A model generated the notes under the pieces. That model did not search any database, was not told where the DNA came from, and saw only the letters and a program-made list of their open reading frames with translations. A DNA stretch of 7,761 nucleotides, from the NCBI GenBank assembly GCA_051005015.1, contig JBPCJT010000238.1:1-7761 (forward strand), given 5' to 3'. How positions within the stretch are numbered: position 1 is the stretch's first letter; each line of letters begins with the position of its first letter. The translations under genes were made by a program, and so were the position numbers. The stretch is from JACMME01 sp051005015. Its GTDB lineage: Bacteria > Gemmatimonadota > Gemmatimonadetes > Gemmatimonadales > Gemmatimonadaceae. Positions 1 to 4,329 of this stretch are shown here, piece by piece.

Positions 1-284
1 CCGAGGGTATGTCCGCAGGCCGGGGATTTATTGCGATAGCGATCGTAGTCCTGGGACGCTGGCACCCCATTGGCGCGGTAGCCGCGGCTGTGCTCTTTGG
101 TGCCGCCAGTGCCATTCAATTCGTCATCCAGGCACGCGGGTGGGCTGTCCCGTACCAATTACCGCTCGCGCTGCCATATTTGCTAACGCTCGGTGCTCTT
201 GCCCTCGGCGGTCTTCGACAGGGTGGAGGCACGCGCCGCACAATGCCGGCAGGCGCTCCCGCGGCGCTCGGAAGGACCGAATGA
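1..284 (+). CDS. ABC importer permease, nucleoside/simple-sugar type, C-terminal fragment
   Basis: This is the last 93 or so residues of an inner-membrane permease; the gene starts before the window and the reading frame is open from base 3 (the ATG at 9 is internal). The block GRGFIAIAIVVLGRWHP followed by a hydrophobic Gly/Ala-rich stretch is the typical final part of LivH/RbsC-like permeases (BPD_transp_2). The variant with a tail ending in APAALG is usual in the NupQ/YufQ-like subunit of nucleoside-type importers. Two hydrophobic segments are visible, roughly GFIAIAIVVLG through AIQFVIQ and LPLALPYLLTLGALALGG, then a basic cytoplasmic tail. Such a permease pairs with a second permease, a double-domain ATPase and a Bmp-type binding protein, which would be expected to the left. 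Family assignment is strong; the exact substrate cannot be read from this fragment. Confidence 0.85.
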   Translation, partial: EGMSAGRGFIAIAIVVLGRWHPIGAVAAAVLFGAASAIQFVIQARGWAVPYQLPLALPYLLTLGALALGGLRQGGGTRRTMPAGAPAALGRTE

Positions 285-307
285 ACGGTAGTTAACAAAG
301 GCAGCCG

Positions 308-328
308 CTGGTGGACTCAGTCCACTAG
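308..328. promoter_or_regulatory. Inverted repeat between permease and next gene
   Basis: The core GTGGACTCAGTCCAC (311-325) is a perfect inverted repeat with 7-base arms and one central base. Adding three bases per side gives arms CTGGTGGACT and AGTCCACTAG, with one G:T pair. It begins 24 bases after the permease stop and ends 44 bases before the next start. It could be an operator for a dimeric regulator or the stem of an RNA hairpin, but there is no T-run after it, so a classical intrinsic terminator is not well supported. Confidence 0.45.
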
Positions 329-371
329 GTTCCATGGCCGGACAACCCTTACGCTCACTCTTTTCCGCTTC

Positions 372-923
372 ATGCGTCAATCCATTGTCCTCCGAGCCGC
401 ACCTTCGCTCCGCCAGGCTAAAAGAATTCTGATGGGTCTGCAGCAGATGCTGATGGAGCGAGGTGCGACCGTTGAGCTCGTCGGGAATGACGCGCTGCGC
501 TTCCGAATGCCTTATCCGTGGCACACGCACCGGCTCGGCTGGCTAATTCCCGTGACTTCGGGTCGCGCCGAGGTGAGCGCGGGAGGAGGAGGTCCGTGGC
601 GCGTGCGGTATCAGCTCAACTTCTCCATGCTGCGATACATCTGTATCGCGCTCAGCGTTGTTCTTGCTGTCGTGGGACGGGAGTGGCCGCGGCTCACTCT
701 CCTGAACGGTTTGGTCATTCTCTGGCTCGCCTGTTACGCCCTCGTGATCTCGGTAGCGAGCTCTCGATTCTCCAAGCTGCTCGAGGCAGCGTCCAGCGAC
801 ATCGTGGAGCGCCGTCAAAGGCGCCGGTCAGAAACCCTCACTTCGAGTGAATCGGAGCCCGCTGCCGGCGAGGATTTGCCAGTGACCGACACAGATTCCA
901 GGACCGAGCCGAGCGCCGGTTGA
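372..923 (+). CDS. Hypothetical two-helix membrane protein
   Basis: This 183-residue protein belongs to no family I recognise. Residues 1-83 form a soluble, mixed-charge N-terminal part (with a Gly-rich turn AGGGGPW near 70-76). Two transmembrane segments follow, about 86-101 and 108-129, separated by only a short polar turn (REWPR), so both ends probably face the same side. The tail from about 135 is charged, with an Arg cluster (ERRQRRRSE, about 146-154) and an acidic Ser/Glu/Asp-rich end likely to be disordered. ATG at 372 is the first possible start because no ATG, GTG or TTG occurs in frame between the permease stop and 372; an internal ATG at 432 is an alternative. No clear Shine-Dalgarno sequence precedes either. 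It lies 43 bases before the phosphoesterase gene on the same strand, so co-transcription is plausible. Reality of the gene rests on length, codon pattern and a sensible hydrophobicity profile. Confidence 0.75.
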   Translation: MRQSIVLRAAPSLRQAKRILMGLQQMLMERGATVELVGNDALRFRMPYPWHTHRLGWLIPVTSGRAEVSAGGGGPWRVRYQLNFSMLRYICIALSVVLAVVGREWPRLTLLNGLVILWLACYALVISVASSRFSKLLEAASSDIVERRQRRRSETLTSSESEPAAGEDLPVTDTDSRTEPSAG

Positions 924-966
924 CAGGCGGCATCCGCGTGCTGGATGAATCCGTGGCTTGGCGTAG

Positions 967-1863
967 ATGACGGAATTTCAAATCGTCTCGCTCGTACTCG
1001 GAATTCTTGCTTCCGCCGTTGCTCTCCACGCGGTGTTTTTGGCGCCACGCCAGCTACGCATCACCCAAACAGAGGTGACGATCCCCGGGCTTTCACGGGA
1101 GTTCGACGGGTATACGATTGTGCTGCTGAGCGACCTTCATCAAGCGACCCTACCCGGCCTCTCGCACTCCCGTCGCGCCGCTCGCATCGCGCAGTCCTTC
1201 GAGCCCGATCTCATTGCGTTTACTGGAGATTTCGGCGTCTCGTTTCACTACTCGTCCGCGGCGTCAGCCCCATTCTATCGGAGCGGGATGCGTGCGCTCG
1301 CGCCAGTCATCGCTAATCTCACCGCACCCGACGGCCTTGTCGCCGTACTCGGAAATCACGATTACTACTATGACGCGCCCGCCGTTGTTGAGTGGTTGAG
1401 GTCCCTGCAGGTGAAGGTTCTGGTAAATGAAGCCTTCACCGTAGAGCGCAATGGCGCGATGCTGGCGATAGCGGGTGTCGACGATACCGCTCAGGGAACT
1501 GTTGATCCTGAGGGCGGATGCGGTGCGATTCCGGCGGAAGTGCCATGCGTGATATTGGCACACAACCCGGATGCGGTATTGCAGTTCTCGGCGTCGCTGC
1601 CAGTGTCACTCGTGCTCGCGGGGCATACTCACGGCGGACAGGTGATTCTGCCATGGGTGGGAGCACTGGTGCGCAATGCCCGAATCTGTGCCGCAGGTCA
1701 TACGCGTGGCTGGGTGCCGAACGCCCGCGTGCCGCTGTTTGTGAGTGCCGGAGTAGGGTCGCAAATTCCATTGAGGTTTCGCTGTCCTCCGGAGGTAGTG
1801 ATATTGCGGCTGCGAAGTGTCGACGGCGAGACAGCGGTTCGCTCAGCCCCCGTTTATGGATGA
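967..1863 (+). CDS. Metallophosphoesterase, YaeI/YkuE-like, membrane-anchored
   Basis: This 298-residue protein is a calcineurin-like phosphoesterase expected to hydrolyse phosphomono- or diesters with a two-metal centre. All family metal motifs are visible: SDLH (D56, H58), TGD (D88), GNHD (N130-D132), AHNPD (H199) and GHTHGGQ (H220, H222). The GHTHGGQ form together with the APDGLVAVLGNHDYY block is typical of the YaeI/YkuE group. An N-terminal hydrophobic segment (about 5-25) without a clear cleavage site suggests an anchored protein with the catalytic domain after residue 45. No twin-arginine motif is seen, unlike B. subtilis YkuE. The start is fixed: an in-frame TAG sits directly before the ATG at 967. 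There is no strong ribosome site, so translation may be coupled to the upstream gene. Its 3' end overlaps the convergent gene by 10 bases. The natural substrate is unknown; cell-envelope phosphates or lipids are possibilities by analogy only. Confidence 0.93.
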   Translation: MTEFQIVSLVLGILASAVALHAVFLAPRQLRITQTEVTIPGLSREFDGYTIVLLSDLHQATLPGLSHSRRAARIAQSFEPDLIAFTGDFGVSFHYSSAASAPFYRSGMRALAPVIANLTAPDGLVAVLGNHDYYYDAPAVVEWLRSLQVKVLVNEAFTVERNGAMLAIAGVDDTAQGTVDPEGGCGAIPAEVPCVILAHNPDAVLQFSASLPVSLVLAGHTHGGQVILPWVGALVRNARICAAGHTRGWVPNARVPLFVSAGVGSQIPLRFRCPPEVVILRLRSVDGETAVRSAPVYG

Positions 1864-2501
1864 ACCGCCTGATCCGGGCCGGAAGCCATCGCCTGGACAC
1901 CCACCACAAGCTGCCAGCCCGATAGAAGAACCGCAGCCGCGAGCGTGAAGCGACTCCCCTCGTCAAAAAATGCGACGCCACCCAAACCGACGACTGCGGC
2001 GAGCCAAGCCAGCCATGCAAGCATTCGTGGCCTCGAACGGTCCCGCCACTCTATCAAGCCCAGCACCAGCGCCCCGAGCGCTATGATGAAGTTTCCAAAA
2101 CGGGCGGCCATGAGCCCAATTGGATGAGTCGCATCGAATAGAGCCGCCATGCTCGCGTCGCCATTTTGAAAGAGTTGAGCCATTCGCCATCCGCTTCCAG
2201 CCATGAACGAAATATTGAGCGCGCATATGGCCAACCCGACTGTGATGACACCAAGAGCGGGCGCCAATACCTTCGCGCTTCCCGAGGAGTCAAGCACCAA
2301 GCGGACCCATATTCCCAACATGACAAGCGCGCTCCCCGCCAGCATCGTGAAATGCACCGCGCGCCAGGCTGACGTTGCGGCGATGAGCCGGAGCTGTGTC
2401 GATGCATCCCCCTCGAGCACGGGATGCAGGATAGCTCCCGCACCAAGAAGCGCAGTACCGAGCAGGAGGGCGACAGCGAGAACGCGAACGATCGAGGACA
2501 T
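1854..2501 (-). CDS. Hypothetical integral membrane protein with six predicted helices
   Basis: The product is a 215-residue hydrophobic protein that I cannot place in a named family. Predicted membrane segments are about 7-28, 48-69, 79-101, 127-150, 160-179 and 183-204. Short loops carry the polar residues: HPVLEGD after helix 1, SGWRMAQLFQNGDASM between helices 3 and 4, and EWRDRSRPR between 4 and 5. The last loop is strongly basic, which by the positive-inside rule would place it in the cytoplasm. I chose the ATG at 2501 (MSSIVRVLAV) because it leads straight into helix 1. The frame stays open back to 2675, but that extension is polar, low-quality sequence that would run through the palindrome and part of the repeats in the intergenic region. 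A weak AGGA lies about 14 bases before the start. The gene is divergent from the dehydrogenase gene and converges on the phosphoesterase. No catalytic motif is visible. Confidence 0.8.
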   Translation of the reverse strand: MSSIVRVLAVALLLGTALLGAGAILHPVLEGDASTQLRLIAATSAWRAVHFTMLAGSALVMLGIWVRLVLDSSGSAKVLAPALGVITVGLAICALNISFMAGSGWRMAQLFQNGDASMAALFDATHPIGLMAARFGNFIIALGALVLGLIEWRDRSRPRMLAWLAWLAAVVGLGGVAFFDEGSRFTLAAAVLLSGWQLVVGVQAMASGPDQAVHP

Positions 2502-2602
2502 TGAACCGAAGAATCCTATGCGGACGCGCCGTTGGCAATTGGCACGAGGGGGGAGGCGGGAGCGGGAAGCGAGATACGCCGCGAGGGAAGCGATTTGCAA
2601 AC

Positions 2603-2622
2603 TGGAACAGGTACCTGTTCCA
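2603..2622. promoter_or_regulatory. 20-base perfect palindrome, candidate operator
   Basis: TGGAACAGGTACCTGTTCCA reads identically on both strands over all 20 bases. It sits in the divergent region, about 100 bases before the membrane protein start (2501) and 155 before the dehydrogenase start (2777). Size and symmetry fit a site for a dimeric helix-turn-helix regulator (TetR-like or similar), but no regulator gene is in the window. The spacing does not match the E. coli LexA (CTG-N10-CAG) or Gram-positive LexA (GAAC-N4-GTTC) boxes. Confidence 0.5.
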
Positions 2623-2640
2623 TTCACATTGTTTTCTGGG

Positions 2641-2690
2641 CACTGACCACTGATACTGACACTGACCACAGGCACTGGTCACTGGCACTG
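2641..2690. repeat. Cluster of degenerate CACTG short repeats
   Basis: CACTG occurs six times in 50 bases (starting at 2641, 2648, 2660, 2673, 2680 and 2686), plus TACTG at 2654. The 10-mer CACTGACCAC is repeated exactly at 2641 and 2660. Spacing is irregular (6 to 13 bases), so this is a degenerate array, not a clean tandem repeat. Related but weaker text (CAACTGACCCCTGACACC) continues to about 2720. It lies just right of the palindrome and does not look coding. Function unknown. Confidence 0.7.
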
Positions 2691-2743
2691 AGACCGAGTC
2701 CGGCAACTGACCCCTGACACCGCGTCCCGCAGTACCAAACGTC

Positions 2744-2756
2744 AATTATTTATAAA
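2744..2756 (+). promoter_or_regulatory. AT-rich promoter-like patch before dehydrogenase gene
   Basis: A run of A/T bases, AATTATTTATAAA, stands out in GC-rich surroundings and contains TATAAA (2751-2756), one change from the sigma-70 -10 consensus, about 20 bases before the proposed TTG start. No matching -35 hexamer is found at 16-18 bases upstream, so this is a tentative call. Confidence 0.3.
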
Positions 2757-2776
2757 CACGCCTTCCGAAAAGACCC

Positions 2777-3658
2777 TTGTCAAACTCCCCCAGTCCTGCC
2801 ACTCAGCCAATGTTTGGCCGTGTCTGCCTGATAACCGGTGCCAATCGCGGCCTCGGAAAGGCAACGTCTACCGGCCTGGCACGGCTCGGCGCCACCGTCC
2901 TCATGCTCTGCCGTGACAGGGCGCGCGGCGAGCAGGCGCTCGAAAGCGTGCGCCGGGACTCCGGTAACGAAGACGTCAGACTCGTTGTCGCGGACCTCGC
3001 CTCGTTCGCCTCGATCCGCCTGGCGGCGGCACAGATCGCCGAGCAGCATGCGGCGCTGCACGTCCTTGTCAACAACGCCGGCGTGAATGCCGCGCACCGC
3101 CGCGAAAGTGTGGATGGATTCGAGCTCACGTTCGCCGTCAACCATCTCGCCCCGTTTCTACTAACGAATCTGCTTCTGCCCGTGCTCGAGGCCGGCGCCC
3201 CGTCCCGAATAGTCAACGTGACCTCGTGCTTCGAGCAATTAGGAAGAATGCCCTTCCACGATTTGCAACTCGAGCGCGGCTACACGTCTACCCGCGCCTA
3301 CACGCAGTCCAAGCTTGCGAACGCGCTCCATACCTATGAGCTGGCTGAACGATTACTGGGAAGAGGGGTGACGGCGAACTGCGTTCACCCTGGGCTCGTC
3401 GCCACCGACATCATGCGCGACTTGCCTGGCTGGATGCGGTGGTTGTGGCGAACGCTCCTTCTAACGCCCGAGAAGGGGGCGCGACCGATCATTCACCTCG
3501 CCGCGGCTCCGGAGCTCGTGAATATGAGCGGCAAGTACTACGACCGAATGAGGAAGGCGTATTCATCCCGTCGCTCGCGAGATGCCGAACTCCGGAAATG
3601 GCTCTGGCGAGTTAGTGCTCAGATGACGGGCAGCGAGCTCGACGACCTTCCGCGCTAG
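2777..3658 (+). CDS. Short-chain dehydrogenase/reductase, retinol dehydrogenase-like
   Basis: This 293-residue oxidoreductase should use NAD(P)(H) to interconvert an alcohol and a carbonyl in the cytoplasm. The classical Rossmann signatures are all present: cofactor loop TGANRGLG (20-27), VADL (71-74), NNAG (99-102), structural N122 in VNHL, catalytic S150, and Y175/K179 in AYTQSKLAN, followed by HPGLV (204-208). Arg46 after strand 2 (LCRDRAR) favours NADP(H). The AYTQSKLAN block and the C-terminal GKYYDR resemble the retinol dehydrogenase/WWOX-like branch, but bacterial members are rarely characterised, so the substrate is unknown. TTG at 2777 adds an 11-residue low-complexity lead; ATG at 2810 (MFGRVCLITG) gives 282 residues and is a real alternative. 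Neither has a convincing ribosome site, and the frame closes at a TAA at 2753. It is the only gene in its transcription unit here and ends at a hairpin shared with the opposite gene. Confidence 0.95.
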   Translation: MSNSPSPATQPMFGRVCLITGANRGLGKATSTGLARLGATVLMLCRDRARGEQALESVRRDSGNEDVRLVVADLASFASIRLAAAQIAEQHAALHVLVNNAGVNAAHRRESVDGFELTFAVNHLAPFLLTNLLLPVLEAGAPSRIVNVTSCFEQLGRMPFHDLQLERGYTSTRAYTQSKLANALHTYELAERLLGRGVTANCVHPGLVATDIMRDLPGWMRWLWRTLLLTPEKGARPIIHLAAAPELVNMSGKYYDRMRKAYSSRRSRDAELRKWLWRVSAQMTGSELDDLPR

Positions 3659-3674
3659 CGGAGTGAACTACGTA

Positions 3675-3709
3675 GACGGCCGCTCGCGCTCAAGCCGCGC
3701 GCGGCCGTC
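3675..3709. terminator. GC-rich hairpin between convergent genes, probable bidirectional terminator
   Basis: GACGGCCGC (3675-3683) pairs perfectly with GCGGCCGTC (3701-3709), a 9-base stem. Four more pairs are possible inside it (3685-3688 with 3696-3699). It lies 16 bases past the dehydrogenase stop and 14 past the stop of the opposite small gene, which is where a shared terminator is expected. No T-run follows on either strand, so it is not a canonical intrinsic terminator. Confidence 0.55.
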
Positions 3710-3723
3710 GTTGCACCTGGCCC

Positions 3724-4086
3724 TCAACTCGCGAGATACAGGTACAACCCATACAACCCGAAGCCGGACCCTGCGACGATGACGACGGTGCCGGCATCGT
3801 TTCCCGCGATCAGGCCAACAGCAACCGCAGCACCACCCACGATCATCAGCACCTTTGACTGGCTACGACGCGACGCCGCCATGGCTAGGACCGCAGAGCT
3901 CGACGCCGGCTCTGCCTGCATCAGCTGCACTGGAGCCCAGCGAACCGCCGATGTTGCCGCAGACAATGTCGGTCCGCCACTCGACAACTTATCTGAGGCT
4001 GGAGCGTTTTGCTGCGCTGCACCTACGGAAGCGAATGACAGCGATATCAAGGACGCGAGAATCAACTGCCCGAATTTGCGATCCAT
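3724..4086 (-). CDS. Small exported protein of unknown function with Gly-rich C-terminal helices
   Basis: The product is 120 residues. Residues 1-24 form a signal peptide (MDRKFGQLILASLISLSFAS, then VGAA), with probable cleavage after the GAA before QQNAPA. Residues 26-78 are Ser/Ala-rich and look disordered, ending in a basic RRSQSK. Two Gly/Ala-rich hydrophobic segments follow, about 79-95 (KVLMIVGGAAVAVGLIAG) and 101-118 (VVIVAGSGFGLYGLYLYLAS), joined by a tight NDAGT turn, so it may sit as a hairpin in the inner membrane. I chose ATG at 4086 because an AGGGGG ribosome site lies four bases ahead and the signal peptide begins there; the frame is open back to 4170 but that part is not protein-like. 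It lies downstream of lhr on the same strand after a 243-base gap, too far for obvious coupling. I recall similar proteins ending LYGLYLYL from Gemmatimonadota, which is memory, not a match. Confidence 0.82.
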   Translation of the reverse strand: MDRKFGQLILASLISLSFASVGAAQQNAPASDKLSSGGPTLSAATSAVRWAPVQLMQAEPASSSAVLAMAASRRSQSKVLMIVGGAAVAVGLIAGNDAGTVVIVAGSGFGLYGLYLYLAS

Positions 4087-4090
4087 TTTT

Positions 4091-4096
4091 CCCCCT
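4091..4096 (-). promoter_or_regulatory. Ribosome binding site of the small exported protein gene
   Basis: On the minus strand AGGGGG is followed by AAAA and then the ATG at 4086. It is the clearest Shine-Dalgarno-like site in the window and decides the start over the upstream in-frame ATG codons at 4140 and 4170. Confidence 0.65.
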
Positions 4097-4103
4097 GGCT
4101 GAA

Positions 4104-4116
4104 ATAACCCGGTTAT
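4104..4116. promoter_or_regulatory. Inverted repeat ATAACC-C-GGTTAT upstream of the small exported protein gene
   Basis: Six-base perfect arms flank a single central C. The site begins 18 bases before the ATG at 4086 and just upstream of the ribosome site, so a bound protein there could block transcription or translation. No regulator candidate is visible. Short enough to arise by chance. Confidence 0.3.
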
Positions 4117-4162
4117 CCTGTCGTAGGTGGCCGCTTCCATTGAATACGGCGCGGTTCCTTGC

Positions 4163-4207
4163 CCGGGCACCGAACACCGCGCAGCAATAACCGAGCACCG
4201 GGCACCG
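4163..4207. repeat. Short CCGGGCACCG direct repeats in the gap after lhr
   Basis: CCGGGCACCG occurs exactly at 4163-4172 and 4198-4207, with further GAACACCG (4173-4179 region) and GAGCACCG (4193-4200) between them. The pattern GGGCACCGAACACCG resembles GGGCACTGACCACTG of the repeat cluster near 2641 with C in place of T. It is non-coding as far as I can see. Confidence 0.5.
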
Positions 4208-4329
4208 CAATCGTGGCGGTTGGAACCCTCATGGCCCTCCGCCTCGAATGTTACCGTATTTTATGAACCTGCCACTAGCTCCGACCCTGCAACAAGCGCG
4301 CTTGAAGGTAATAAGACTGGCGCAAACCG

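Noticed and set aside
183..530. 115-residue minus-strand frame spanning the permease end and the next gene
   Set aside because: It overlaps two well-supported plus-strand genes, runs through the inverted repeat and has no recognisable protein features.
967..1863. Phosphoesterase as part of an Lhr-Core/phosphoesterase/ligase repair cluster
   Set aside because: It is about 2.5 kb from lhr, on the opposite strand, separated by unrelated genes, has a membrane anchor and the GHTHGGQ form of the YaeI/YkuE group, and the Lhr here is the long type.
2603..2622. LexA or lux-type box at the palindrome
   Set aside because: The half-site spacing does not fit the LexA consensus forms, and the sequence is not the ACCTGT...ACAGGT lux arrangement; no LuxR/LuxI gene is present.
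2502..2675. 58-residue N-terminal extension of the minus-strand membrane protein
   Set aside because: The extension is polar, unlike a membrane protein start, and would include the palindrome and part of the repeat cluster. ATG at 2501 begins right before the first helix.
2636..2720. CRISPR array or mobile-element end
   Set aside because: Repeat units are only 5-10 bases with irregular spacing and no spacers of uniform length; no transposase or target-site duplication is seen.
4087..4170. 28-residue extension of the small exported protein
   Set aside because: It would bury the signal peptide, while ATG at 4086 has a good ribosome site just ahead and leads directly into a standard signal sequence.
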